Origin: an uncultured Oribacterium sp.
Lineage (GTDB): Bacteria > Bacillota > Clostridia > Lachnospirales > Lachnospiraceae
Assembly (NCBI GenBank): GCA_902485915.1
Contig: CABTMH010000202.1
Location: 1-29,013 of the forward strand
DNA length: 29,013 nucleotides
Direction of reading: 5' to 3'
Below, one piece after another: positions 1 to 7,699 of this stretch. Positions within the stretch are counted from its first letter, which is position 1. The number at the start of each line of letters is the position of its first letter. The position numbers were made by a program, and so were the translations under genes. Below the pieces are notes generated by a model that was given only the letters and a program-made list of their open reading frames with translations, did no database searches and was not told the DNA's origin.

Positions 1-54
1 AGGGGTAGCATATCAGTACAGTACTCCGGGGGCGTGATTGCATGATCGTTTTTA

Positions 55-1425
55 CTACATTGAAATCCAGCCGAAGGCGTTTGCGATCGAGCTGATCAGG
101 ATGATCGCGGCGAATACCGGGCAGAGGAAGCGGATCATGAAGGCGAAGATCTTCTTCCGCCTGAACGGTGCACCGTTTGTGGTGACCTCCTCTTCGATCT
201 TCTCTACACCGATCACTCTCGAGACGAGCAGGCAGGTAGCGATCGCGGCGATCGGCATCATGACAGTGTTCGTGAGGAAGTCGAAGAAATCCAGGAACTG
301 CATGCCGATGATGGTGACCTCTGCGAGTGGACCATAGCCGAGGGCGGACAGGCTGCCGAGGGATACGATGATGAGTCCGATGATGGTCGTCGATTTCTTA
401 CGGCTCCACTTGAACTCATCTTCGAAGGTCGAAACAGCACTTTCGGTCAGTGCGATGGAGCTCGTGAGTGCGGCGAAGAGCACCAGCACGAAGAACAGCA
501 CACCGGTCAGTGTTCCGAAGCCCATGCTTGCGAAGACCTTCGGGATCGTGATGAACATGAGGGACGGACCGGCCTGAAGGGTCGCTGCATCACCGCCGCT
601 GAAGGCGAAGACAGCCGGGATGATCATGAGCCCCGCCATGATGGCGATGGCGGTATCGAAGATCTCGACCTGCTCGGTCGCGGCTTCGATTTCTGTTTCC
701 TTCCGCATATAGGAGCCGAAGGTGACGAGGATACCCATGGCGATGGACAGGGAGTAGAACATCTGTCCCATCGCGCTTACGACGGTCATCCAGGAGAAGT
801 TCTTCACATTTGGTACGAGGAAGTACTTCACACCCTCGATGGCCCCCGGTCTCGTCACGGAATAGACGGCGATGATCACGGATAACACGACGAGGATCGG
901 CATCATAAACTTCGATACACGCTCGATTCCGTTCTGCACACCAGCATAGATGATGGCGATGACGATGACAGAAAAGACGATGAAGCAGATCTCCGGTGAA
1001 AGGCCGTCGGAGATGAATGCACCGAAGTAGCCGTCCTGTGCGATGAGCTGCGTCTGTCCACTGATGTACTCGGCGAGGTACTTGATGACCCAGCCGCCGA
1101 TGACAGAGTAATATGGCACGATGAGGATCGGGATGATCGCATTGATCCAGCCACCGACAGAAAGCCACTTCGACTTTCCGAAGCTGTCATACGCACCGAC
1201 CGGACTCTTCTTCGTCTTACGACCGAGTGCGGTCTCGGCGATGATCATCGTGTAGCCGAAGGTCATCGCGAGGAAGATGTAGACGATCAGGAAGATACCT
1301 CCACCGTACTTCGCCGCGAGGTATGGAAATCGCCAGATATTACCGAGTCCTACCGAAGCGCCTGCTGCCGACAGAACGAACCCGATCTTGCCGGAGAACG
1401 AGCTTCTCTTTTTATGCTGATTCAT
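55..1425 (-). CDS. sodium:neurotransmitter symporter (SNF/LeuT family)
   Basis: This is a membrane transporter that would couple sodium entry to uptake of an amino acid or related solute. It is about 456 residues with 11 to 12 hydrophobic segments, which is normal for bacterial LeuT/MhsT-type proteins. The family signature GLGNIWRFPYLAAKYGGG lies near residues 27-44 in the first membrane helix, where the unwound sodium and substrate site is found in LeuT. A GTG two codons earlier (1431) is an alternative start. I prefer the ATG at 1425 because the GGGAG lies about 10 bases upstream of it and only 4 from the GTG. The gene stands alone here, divergent from the riboswitch-dehydrogenase unit. The substrate cannot be read from the sequence. 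Only 54 bases follow the stop before the window edge, so a downstream partner cannot be excluded. Confidence 0.93.
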   Translation of the reverse strand: MNQHKKRSSFSGKIGFVLSAAGASVGLGNIWRFPYLAAKYGGGIFLIVYIFLAMTFGYTMIIAETALGRKTKKSPVGAYDSFGKSKWLSVGGWINAIIPILIVPYYSVIGGWVIKYLAEYISGQTQLIAQDGYFGAFISDGLSPEICFIVFSVIVIAIIYAGVQNGIERVSKFMMPILVVLSVIIAVYSVTRPGAIEGVKYFLVPNVKNFSWMTVVSAMGQMFYSLSIAMGILVTFGSYMRKETEIEAATEQVEIFDTAIAIMAGLMIIPAVFAFSGGDAATLQAGPSLMFITIPKVFASMGFGTLTGVLFFVLVLFAALTSSIALTESAVSTFEDEFKWSRKKSTTIIGLIIVSLGSLSALGYGPLAEVTIIGMQFLDFFDFLTNTVMMPIAAIATCLLVSRVIGVEKIEEEVTTNGAPFRRKKIFAFMIRFLCPVFAAIILISSIANAFGWISM

Positions 1426-1464
1426 AATCACATGTCTCCCTTTAATTTAAAGCACTAAAGTCAG

Positions 1465-1493
1465 ACATTAACATAAAGTGAAGTTATAAACAA
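1465..1493 (-). promoter_or_regulatory. probable sigma-A promoter of the SNF symporter
   Basis: On the minus strand TTGTTT (1493-1488) and TAATGT (1470-1465) are separated by exactly 17 bases, a good vegetative promoter match. RNA would start near 1458, giving a leader of about 30 bases before the symporter start. Just downstream of the -10 box the strand reads GACTTTAGTGC, which resembles one arm of the palindrome on the tyrA promoter at 18533-18560. Confidence 0.55.
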
Positions 1494-1531
1494 GTCTTTA
1501 TATGAAATTCACTTTTATCTTCCATAACTGT

Positions 1532-1557
1532 GGTCACTGTTCACACGTGTACTGACC
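1532..1557. repeat. dispersed palindromic repeat, family B, copy 1
   Basis: The core GGTCACTGTTCACACGTG recurs with few changes at 8712-8732 and 24428-24447. Here it sits inside a larger inverted repeat, GGTCA (1532-1536) with TGACC (1553-1557). It lies between the symporter promoter and the riboswitch leader. I recognise no named family for it. Confidence 0.6.
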
Positions 1558-1623
1558 AGGCAGGTGGGGCAGCTGGATGTTTTACTGAAAACCAGATTTG
1601 GAAAGTTGACAGACTATGCTATA

Positions 1624-1703
1624 CTGATACAGGTATAGTCTGCAAAATGGGCAGACGTTTCTACCAAGCGCCAAACAGCTTGACTACCATCAGGATAGTC
1701 AGC
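1624..1703 (+). promoter_or_regulatory. purine-class riboswitch aptamer
   Basis: This RNA element should bind a purine such as guanine. Visible parts are: P2 (GTCTGC 1638-1643 with GCAGAC 1651-1656) closed by loop AAAATGG; the invariant J2/3 GTTTCTACC (1657-1665); P3 (AAGC 1666-1669 with GCTT 1678-1681) with loop GCCAAACA; and J3/1 GACTA (1682-1686). Loop 2 GG and loop 3 CC can make the family's kissing contact. The specificity position in GACTA is C (1684), which in known members selects guanine-type ligands over adenine. P1 is less regular: CTGAT (1624-1628) with ATCAG (1689-1693) plus GG/CC, with an ACA bulge. The first junction reads UAUAGUC where UAUAAUC is usual. It leads a COG2509 dehydrogenase gene and a nearby purine-permease-family gene, a fitting context. 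Confidence 0.87.
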
Positions 1704-1710
1704 TTTTTTT
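1678..1710 (+). terminator. intrinsic terminator forming the riboswitch expression platform
   Basis: GCTTGACTACC (1678-1688) pairs with GGATAGTCAGC (1693-1703) around an ATCA loop, with one single-base bulge on each side, and is followed by seven T (1704-1710). The 5' arm consists of the aptamer's P3 3' strand and J3/1, so terminator and folded aptamer cannot coexist. This predicts that ligand binding permits transcription. Confidence 0.8.
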
Positions 1711-1722
1711 ATGCTTTTTTCG

Positions 1723-1763
1723 GAAGTCTGCAGCGCGATTCGATGGCGCAGGCGGCAGACTTC
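1723..1763 (+). other. second hairpin in the leader after the riboswitch terminator
   Basis: GAAGTCTGC (1723-1731) and GCAGACTTC (1755-1763) form a perfect 9-bp stem with a 23-base loop. The GTCTGC/GCAGAC strands are the same as those of the riboswitch P2, so cross-pairing between the two hairpins is possible. No T-run follows it. The gene's ribosome binding site begins 30 bases further on and is not enclosed. Confidence 0.4.
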
Positions 1764-1805
1764 GAACCGGCATGGATGAATGATTTTATTTTTGGAGGTA
1801 TTCCT

Positions 1806-3173
1806 ATGAGTATGTATGATGTCTTAATTATCGGTGCGGGCCCGGGTGGTATCTTCACTGCCTACGAGCTGATCGAGCGCCGTCCGGATCTGAAGATCGC
1901 GATTTTCGAGCACGGTCACGAGCTCAGCCGTCGTAAGTGCCCGATCGATGGCGAGAAGATCAAGTCCTGCATTCACTGTTCGTGCTGCTCGATCATGAGC
2001 GGCTTCGGTGGTGCGGGCGCTTTCTCTGATGGAAAGTACAACATCACGAACGATTTCGGCGGCACGCTCTACGAGTATATCGGAAAGAAGAACGCCATCG
2101 AGCTGATGGAGTATGTCGATAAGATCAACCTCAAGTTCGGCGGCGAGGGCACGAAGCTCTACTCGACGGCCGGCACGAAGTTTAAAAAGACCTGCATGCA
2201 GCATGGTCTCCATCTCCTCGATGCATCCGTACGTCATCTCGGCACCGACATCAACTACGTCGTGCTCGAGCATCTCTATGATCACCTGAAGGATAAGATC
2301 GATTTCTACTTCGACTGCTGCATCGACACCGTCGAGAAGACCGAGGAGGGCTATAAGGTCTACAGCGGCGAGCGGTCCTTCGAAGGAAAGAAGTGCGTGA
2401 TTTCAGCCGGTCGAAGCGGCAGTAAGTGGATGGAAAAGGTCTGTGCGGACCTCGAGATCCCGACGAACTCCAACCGTGTGGACCTCGGCGTACGTGTCGA
2501 GCTGCCGGCCGAGATCTTCTCGGACCTCACCGACGAGCTCTACGAGAGTAAGATCGTCTACCGCACCGAGAAGTACGAGGATAACGTCCGCACCTTCTGT
2601 ATGAATCCGAAGGGTGCCGTGGTCAATGAAAACACAAACGGCATCGTCACCGTAAACGGCCACAGCTATGAGGATCCCGCGAAGCAGACGAAGAACACGA
2701 ACTTCGCACTGCTCGTGGCGAAGCACTTCTCCGAGCCGTTTAAGGATTCGAACGAATATGGTGAGAGCATCGCGCGTCTCAGCAACATGCTCGGCGGCGG
2801 TGTCATCGTGCAGCGCTTCGGCGACCTCATCCGTGGCAAGCGCAGTACAGAGCAGCGCATCCGGGAGTCCTTCACCGTACCGACACTGAACGCAGCCGCC
2901 GGTGACCTGAGCCTCGTGCTCCCGAAGCGTATCCTCGACGGCATCATCGAGATGATCTACGCCCTCGATAAGGTCGCACCAGGTACCGCAAACGACGACA
3001 CCCTGCTCTATGGTGTCGAGGTCAAGTTCTACAACATGGAGGTAGAGGTCGACGAGAACCTCATGACCCGACACGACGGACTATACGTCATCGGTGACGG
3101 GAGTGGCATCACCCACTCCCTGTCACACGCCTCCGCAAGTGGCGTATATGTCGCACGTCAGCTGACGAAGTAA
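1806..3173 (+). CDS. FAD-dependent dehydrogenase, COG2509 type
   Basis: This is a putative flavoprotein oxidoreductase of the NAD(FAD)-utilising dehydrogenase group whose physiological substrate is not established. The 455-residue protein opens with MSMYDVLIIGAGPGG, a dinucleotide-binding Rossmann motif with the GxGxxG glycines at residues 10-15. It ends with a second FAD contact, GLYVIGDGSGITHSLSHA. A cysteine cluster (C45, C55, C58, C60, C61) lies just after the first motif and could hold a metal or act in redox chemistry. I start it at 1806 because GGAGG (1794-1798) lies 7 bases upstream; the open frame further upstream runs back through the riboswitch and is not coding. Regulation by the purine riboswitch and proximity to a xanthine/uracil-permease relative suggest a role in purine metabolism. 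That role is an inference. Confidence 0.88.
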   Translation: MSMYDVLIIGAGPGGIFTAYELIERRPDLKIAIFEHGHELSRRKCPIDGEKIKSCIHCSCCSIMSGFGGAGAFSDGKYNITNDFGGTLYEYIGKKNAIELMEYVDKINLKFGGEGTKLYSTAGTKFKKTCMQHGLHLLDASVRHLGTDINYVVLEHLYDHLKDKIDFYFDCCIDTVEKTEEGYKVYSGERSFEGKKCVISAGRSGSKWMEKVCADLEIPTNSNRVDLGVRVELPAEIFSDLTDELYESKIVYRTEKYEDNVRTFCMNPKGAVVNENTNGIVTVNGHSYEDPAKQTKNTNFALLVAKHFSEPFKDSNEYGESIARLSNMLGGGVIVQRFGDLIRGKRSTEQRIRESFTVPTLNAAAGDLSLVLPKRILDGIIEMIYALDKVAPGTANDDTLLYGVEVKFYNMEVEVDENLMTRHDGLYVIGDGSGITHSLSHASASGVYVARQLTK

Positions 3174-3184
3174 AGAGAGCCCCG

Positions 3185-3228
3185 GACCGGCAACGGCAGC
3201 ACATCGCTGCAGCTGCCGGTCTTTTTTT
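3185..3228 (+). terminator. intrinsic terminator after the COG2509 gene
   Basis: GACCGGCA (3185-3192) pairs perfectly with TGCCGGTC (3214-3221), with further GGCAGC/GCTGC pairing inside, and seven T follow (3222-3228). It lies 11 bases after the dehydrogenase stop and would cut the permease remnant off from riboswitch-driven transcription. Confidence 0.9.
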
Positions 3229-3282
3229 CGTAACCGCCTCGAGTGTAACCGTCCAGGCTCCAGGCAGTGGAACGACGGTTAG

Positions 3283-4284
3283 TATGGGGCCATCATGGGT
3301 GCCGTACTGGTGGGCGGCCTCGTCGAGGGTATCCTCGGCCTCTTCGCGAAGTACTGGATCCGGCTGATCTCGCCGATCGTTTCCGCGAGTGTCGTGACGG
3401 CCATCGGTTTCTCACTGCTCAGTGTCGGTGCCGCTTCCTTCGGTGGTGGTACCGGCAGCGCCGACTTCGGTTCGGTTCAGAACTGGATCCTCGGCCTGAT
3501 CACACTGACCTGCTGCATCCTCTTCCACATCTTCGCGAAGTCCTTCTGGAAGCAGCTCTCGGTTCTGTTCGGGCTGATCGTCGGCTACGTCGTGGCGGTC
3601 TGCATGCACATGGTCGACTTCTCTTCCCTCGCGGGCACCTCGATCATCGCGATCCCGCAGCTGATGCCGTTCCATATGGAGTTCCGTGCGGATGCGATCT
3701 TTTCGACGGTACTCATCTTCCTCGTGTCAGCTACAGAGACCATCGGTGATACCTCGGCGCTGGCAGCGTCTGGTTTAGGTCGTGATGCGACGGAGAAGGA
3801 AACGTCTGGATCCATCGCCTGCGACGGTTTCATCAGCTCGCTGTCCTCTATCTTCGGCTGCCTGCCGATCACCTCGTTCAGTCAGAACGTCGGACTCGTC
3901 GCGATGACGAAGGTCGTCAATCGTTTCACCATCGCGACCGGTGCCGTGATCATGATTCTCGCCGGCATCTTCCCGATGTTCGGTGAGCTGCTCGCGACCC
4001 TTCCGGATGCCGTACTCGGCGGCTGCACCATCATGATGTTCGGTACCATCGTCGTCAGTGGCCTTCAGATGATCAGTAAGTGCGGCTTCTCACAGCGGAA
4101 CACCGTCATCGCTGCCCTGTCGCTCAGTATCGGACTCGGCTTCACCCAGTGCCAGGATCTCTTCGCGATCTTCCCGGATATCATACAGACCGTATTCGCG
4201 CAGAACTGCGTCGCGGTCGTCTTCGTCGTGGCGATCGTTCTGAACCTGATCCTCCCGGCAAACATGGAAGCCGTACAGGAGTGA
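3283..4284 (+). pseudogene. 5'-truncated NCS2 xanthine/uracil permease
   Basis: The reading frame encodes the central and C-terminal part of a nucleobase:cation symporter-2 purine/uracil permease. About 333 residues remain where family members have roughly 430-450, so about the first 110 residues (the early membrane helices) are missing. Recognisable homology starts at YGAIMGAVLVGGLVEG (3283 onward), directly after an in-frame TAG (3280-3282). The family's substrate segment is present as SATETIGDTSALAASGLGR, and later QNVGLVAMTKV and the C-terminal helices are intact without frameshift. The first ATG in frame is at 3295 and has no convincing ribosome binding site. A terminator precedes it and no clear promoter is visible. 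I infer a recent 5' deletion or rearrangement. Expression of a shortened protein from 3295 cannot be excluded but would probably not transport. Confidence 0.75.
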
Positions 4285-4297
4285 TCGATGCCGACCG

Positions 4298-4380
4298 GCA
4301 GTTTATGGGATCTGACCCCATAAACTGCAACTTTAGATTTTGTTTATAAAAAATTTAATGGGGTCAGATCCCTATTACGA
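4298..4380. repeat. dispersed palindromic repeat, family A, double copy
   Basis: The first unit is a perfect 12-bp inverted repeat: GCAGTTTATGGG (4298-4309) and CCCATAAACTGC (4317-4328) around ATCTGAC. The second unit carries GGGGTCAGATCCC (4360-4372), the exact reverse complement of GGGATCTGACCCC (4307-4319), followed by ATTACGA. Related single copies lie at 13214-13253 and 19727-19764. The head-to-head pair resembles a REP doublet. Confidence 0.75.
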
Positions 4381-4382
4381 AA

Positions 4383-4414
4383 GAACAGGGGATGCAGTGA
4401 TGCATCCCCTGTTC
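4383..4414. terminator. strong hairpin, probable bidirectional terminator
   Basis: GAACAGGGGATGCA (4383-4396) and TGCATCCCCTGTTC (4401-4414) form a perfect 14-bp stem with a GTGA loop. T-rich sequence follows on both strands (CTTATT on plus, TTTCG on minus). It lies between the convergent permease remnant and the secreted-protein gene. Confidence 0.75.
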
Positions 4415-4509
4415 CTTATTCACAGTGATAGCGTGATCGCTCAGTCCATGGTGTTCAGTCAGCTGCAGAACGACTCGGCTATAACGAAGCTGTAACGTGA
4501 TCACGGTCC

Positions 4510-5865
4510 TCAACGGATGAGTACGCCGTCCGATCCGAAGACGCGGACGCGTCCGTCGATGTACTTCGTGCCGGTCGTCATCACACCGCGCGGGTTACCG
4601 CTGTTCGGGTCGAGGTAGTAGTATGCACCGTTCAGGTTCAGCCATCCGGTCATCACGGCCCCATAGCTGCCATCATGATTCGGGTTAAGATAGTACCACT
4701 GGCCGTTTACATTGAGCCAGCCCGACTGAAGAGCGCCGAAGGTACCATCGTGGTTCGGATTCAGGTAGAACCAGCGACCGCCATCCTGCTGCCAGCCGGA
4801 CAGGAGACGTCCATAGCTGCCGTCATGTGCCTGATTCAGAAGGAACCAGTGCCCCGTCTGATCCTGGATCCAGCCTGCCATCATCGCGCCGCTCTGCGGA
4901 TTGCAGTAGTACCAGTTGCTGCCGTCATAGACCCAGCCGGTCATCATGCGACCGTTACTGAAGTAGTACCAGTAGTTGTTGATCACCTGCCAGCCGTTGC
5001 CGCTGACGCTTCCACCGGTCGACGGTGAAGTAGTGCTGCCGACGCCGCCGCTACGCGCGAGTACATCGTACCAGGTTGCATAGTCCGTGAAGTACTCATC
5101 GGTGTCGATGCCGGTGATGCCGCCGGAGATGTAGACCCACTTACTCGGTGCCAGATGCGGGTTCGAGCTCTTCGCATCCGCTGCCCGGATCGCGATGCCG
5201 CGGATATACGCAGACTGCTTATACTTGTTACTGCCGGTGTACTGCTTGTTATAGCTGCCGACCTGAATCGTGGAACCGGTGACACTGCCGCCCTTCGTCC
5301 GGTACTCGCCGTCCTGATCGACGTAGCTCACCACGAATTCGATCTTCGACGCGCCGTTTCGGTTAATGCTTACAGAGCTGTCCCGCCCGCTCGACTGGGT
5401 CTTCGACTTGCTGCCCTTCACACTGTCAAAATCCGTTTCGAAGGACGGTGCCGCGAGACGGACATACGGATAGGCCTTAAACTTGATGGTCAGCTCACTG
5501 TCGTCCCAGCCGCTCGTCGTTTTCTTCGTGATTTCTGTGATTCCGTTTCCGGTCACCTGGATGCTGTTCGCGTTCGGGAAGTAGTAGCCCCGGTCTGCGG
5601 TGAGGGTTAATGTATAGCTCACCGGGTTCTTACCTGAAGCGAGGGAAGTGTCGCTGGCCGATACCGTGCAGTCAAACACCTCATAGCCATACTGGGAGCT
5701 GATGTCGATCGTCGGCTCGTTGTAGCCATCGGCGATGTTCGTATCGCCGTCGATCGTAAAGGTGAAATTCACGGAGTTGATTGCTGTGGCTGCCAGAGCG
5801 GTGAATGAGGTCAATGCCGCGAGAATCACAGCCGAAGCGAAAAGTTTAAATGTGCGGTGCTTCAT
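4510..5865 (-). CDS. secreted protein with choline-binding-type cell-wall repeats
   Basis: This 451-residue protein should be exported and held on the cell surface. A signal peptide is clear: positive residues MKHRTFK, a hydrophobic stretch, and a likely cut after TALAA near residue 26. Residues 27 to about 280 form a serine/threonine-rich beta-type region that I do not recognise as a named enzyme domain. From about residue 289 to the end there are six or more aromatic repeats of the CW_binding_1 type, such as GWQQDGGRWFYLNPNHDG and GWLNVNGQWYYLNPNHDG. These bind choline or related wall polymers in known proteins. No catalytic domain is apparent, so an adhesion or wall-organising role is an inference. 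The start is supported by AAAGGAG six bases upstream. A minus-strand promoter lies about 130 bases upstream and a strong hairpin follows the gene. Confidence 0.85.
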   Translation of the reverse strand: MKHRTFKLFASAVILAALTSFTALAATAINSVNFTFTIDGDTNIADGYNEPTIDISSQYGYEVFDCTVSASDTSLASGKNPVSYTLTLTADRGYYFPNANSIQVTGNGITEITKKTTSGWDDSELTIKFKAYPYVRLAAPSFETDFDSVKGSKSKTQSSGRDSSVSINRNGASKIEFVVSYVDQDGEYRTKGGSVTGSTIQVGSYNKQYTGSNKYKQSAYIRGIAIRAADAKSSNPHLAPSKWVYISGGITGIDTDEYFTDYATWYDVLARSGGVGSTTSPSTGGSVSGNGWQVINNYWYYFSNGRMMTGWVYDGSNWYYCNPQSGAMMAGWIQDQTGHWFLLNQAHDGSYGRLLSGWQQDGGRWFYLNPNHDGTFGALQSGWLNVNGQWYYLNPNHDGSYGAVMTGWLNLNGAYYYLDPNSGNPRGVMTTGTKYIDGRVRVFGSDGVLIR

Positions 5866-5993
5866 AGGATGCTCCTTTCATCGTAGAGTGCAAAGGCAGT
5901 CGGCATAAGTAAGCGAGGGCCTGCTGTGTGTCGGCTTCGCATCGAGCCTGCAATTGCGAATATGGCGGATAAAAATAACTTCCTCTATCATTC

Positions 5994-6022
5994 ATATTAC
6001 AGAATTAAATTCTTAATATCAA
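5994..6022 (-). promoter_or_regulatory. probable promoter of the secreted repeat-protein gene
   Basis: On the minus strand TTGATA (6022-6017) and TAATAT (5999-5994) are separated by 17 bases. RNA would start near 5987, leaving a leader of about 120 bases. The rest of the 5866-6147 gap holds no convincing gene; it contains an 8-bp inverted repeat, GGCAGCTC (6072-6079) with GAGCTGCC (6096-6103), without a T-run. Confidence 0.55.
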
Positions 6023-6147
6023 TATCGCGCATCTTACAGTTTCGCCACAGTTTCTTAAGAAATTTCACTTCGGCAGCTCAAGGAGGCCATCCGCGGAGCT
6101 GCCATCGAAGGTTTCTGTGATCTGCTGTCCGTCCGCAGACCATGAAA

Positions 6148-6855
6148 TCAGGATTCGGATATGTTCAACACCTCATATATTTGCTTTAAATTATCAATCT
6201 CGTAGGTTACCTTTGCCCCAACTCTATTCTCAATCTTGAATGGATTATACCAACAGGTATCTATTCCAGCATTGTTACCGCCGATGATATCGCTTGTAAG
6301 TGAATCGCCCACGATAATCATATTAGCGGCAGCAGCTCCTTCTATTCTTTCGAATACCGCGTCAAAAAATCCCATACTTGGTTTTTCATGTCCGATATAA
6401 TCTGAGATAAATACATCAATCAACAGCTTATCCAAACCGGAATTCTTAAGTTTTCTCTCCTGCGCCACGTGAGTTCCATTTGTCACGGCATACTGGCGGT
6501 ACCCTCTGTTATTCAGATCCTTTATGATCTCAGATGCATTGTCTCTGAATACGCATGTATCCGCTAATCGAAGCTGATATTCCTTATTAAATGCCGTTGC
6601 CTTTGATTCATCTAACCCCTGTGATGCAAAGAATTCCTCGAATCTACCCACCAGGACACGCTCTTTTGATATTTCTCCTCGTTCCAGCGCTTCCCAGTAT
6701 TTGATGTTGATTACAGAATAGTTCTTTAACATTTCATCTGTACATGTTCCCAGCTCAAATTTCTTAAAGCAGGAAAGGATGGCTACGCGCTCGGCCTCAG
6801 AAAAGTCCAACAGGGTTCCGTCTATGTCCCAAAGGATTACCTTATATTTGTTCAT
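6148..6855 (-). CDS. HAD-family phosphatase, YjjG-like
   Basis: This is a soluble HAD-superfamily hydrolase, probably a nucleotidase or other small phosphate-ester phosphatase. All four HAD motifs are visible in its 235 residues: DIDGTL with the nucleophile D10 and acid D12, TNGT at 125-128, K158 in HEKP, and GDSLTSD at 183-189 with the metal-binding acids. A helical cap domain lies between motifs I and II. The pattern TNGT, HEKPS and GDSLTSDI fits the YjjG/YfnB subgroup, which in characterised members acts on pyrimidine nucleotides. The GGAGAGG upstream is 13 bases from the ATG, rather far, and no nearer start in frame is visible. The gene is more AT-rich than its neighbours, a possible sign of transfer. 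It is unlikely to share a transcript with the flanking genes given the gaps. Confidence 0.88.
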   Translation of the reverse strand: MNKYKVILWDIDGTLLDFSEAERVAILSCFKKFELGTCTDEMLKNYSVINIKYWEALERGEISKERVLVGRFEEFFASQGLDESKATAFNKEYQLRLADTCVFRDNASEIIKDLNNRGYRQYAVTNGTHVAQERKLKNSGLDKLLIDVFISDYIGHEKPSMGFFDAVFERIEGAAAANMIIVGDSLTSDIIGGNNAGIDTCWYNPFKIENRVGAKVTYEIDNLKQIYEVLNISES

Positions 6856-6995
6856 GATTTGACTATATCCTCTCCTATCTCGATTTTTGGCCTGAATTAG
6901 AACTGTACGAATGCTTTATATACCTTTGATTCTTGCTTATTATCATGCCATAACTATATTTTTATACAACAGCTTACGAAAAATTCCGATTTATC

Positions 6996-7409
6996 TTATA
7001 GTACCATCAACAGCGTACCGGCCCCGATCAGTGCACAGCCGGCAACGGCCTTCACCGATATCTCTTCATGCAGCAGCACAAACGCAAGTACGAGGGCGAT
7101 GACCACGCTCAGCTTATCGATCGGCACCACCTTCGAAGCCTCTCCGATCTGCAGCGCACGGTAGTAGCAGAGCCATGACGCACCGGTCGCGAGTCCGGAC
7201 AGAATCAGAAACAGCCAGCTCCTCCGGCTGATCGAAGTGATGCCGCTCTGGGCATGCGTCATAAACACCATCCCCCATGCCATCGCGAGGACCACCATCG
7301 TCCGAATCGCCGTCGCAAGATTCGAATTCACACCTTCGATCCCGATCTTCGCAAGAATCGATGTCAGCGCTGCAAACACCGCAGACAGTAACGCGAAAAG
7401 AAACCACAT
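6996..7409 (-). CDS. half-size EamA/DMT-family transporter
   Basis: This is a small multi-helix membrane protein of the drug/metabolite transporter superfamily, with only one EamA repeat of five hydrophobic segments (137 residues). Most DMT carriers have two repeats, so this one probably works as a dimer like the small multidrug proteins. Family-typical stretches are SAVFAALTSILAKIGIEG, SNLATAIRT, GLATGASWLCYYRALQ and the final KAVAGCALIGAGTLLMV. The start at MWFLFALLS is chosen because GGAGG lies 8 bases upstream; longer starts lie inside that leader. The substrate is unknown. Confidence 0.86.
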   Translation of the reverse strand: MWFLFALLSAVFAALTSILAKIGIEGVNSNLATAIRTMVVLAMAWGMVFMTHAQSGITSISRRSWLFLILSGLATGASWLCYYRALQIGEASKVVPIDKLSVVIALVLAFVLLHEEISVKAVAGCALIGAGTLLMVL

Positions 7410-7699
7410 AACAGATGCCTCCATCCAAGTCATTCCGTTGCGCTTTTCGAAAGCGTATGCTCCTATCATACACCTTCGGCCGATACCTTCAACTGAAAGT
7501 TGTCACCGCAGAAGTCACACTCCTCGGTCTTCGCAATGATTTATAACCGTCCTCATTTACTGTGGTTTGCCAATGTCTCCACCAGCAGTCCATCACATCC
7601 CTCCGCGATCTGTGCTGCGCACGCATCGAATTACTCTTACTCTAAAGAGTCAAAATGACACTTGGAGTCAAGCATTTGATACTTTGAAATCGCCTTGCC
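7410..7699. other. intergenic gap without a supported gene
   Basis: About 290 bases separate the Fic gene end from the EamA start. I see no complete gene. A minus-strand frame at 7627-7553 reads like the last 25 codons of a protein (ending GLLVETLANHSK) but has stops just upstream and no start. A small palindrome, ACTCTAAAGAGT, and repeated TTGACTC occur near 7632-7675. Confidence 0.4.

Noticed and set aside
1..44. Possible start of a small minus-strand gene after the symporter (reading MQSRPRSTVLICYP to the edge)
   Set aside because: No convincing ribosome binding site and no similarity to known small transporter subunits; too short to judge at the window edge.
1606..1611. Perfect TTGACA as the -35 of the riboswitch transcript
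   Set aside because: No acceptable -10 lies 16-18 bases downstream, and the implied start near 1640 would fall inside the aptamer.
1530..1805. N-terminal extension of the COG2509 protein
   Set aside because: This open stretch spans the riboswitch and terminator; the real start at 1806 has GGAGG at the right distance and begins with the conserved Rossmann motif.
5926..6120. Small plus-strand gene in the gap before the HAD gene
   Set aside because: No ribosome binding site, no recognisable protein, and it runs across the minus-strand promoter at 5994-6022.
7553..7627. Possible gene remnant on the minus strand ending GLLVETLANHSK
   Set aside because: Only about 25 codons, with stops just upstream, no start, and no family I can name; too weak to list as a pseudogene.
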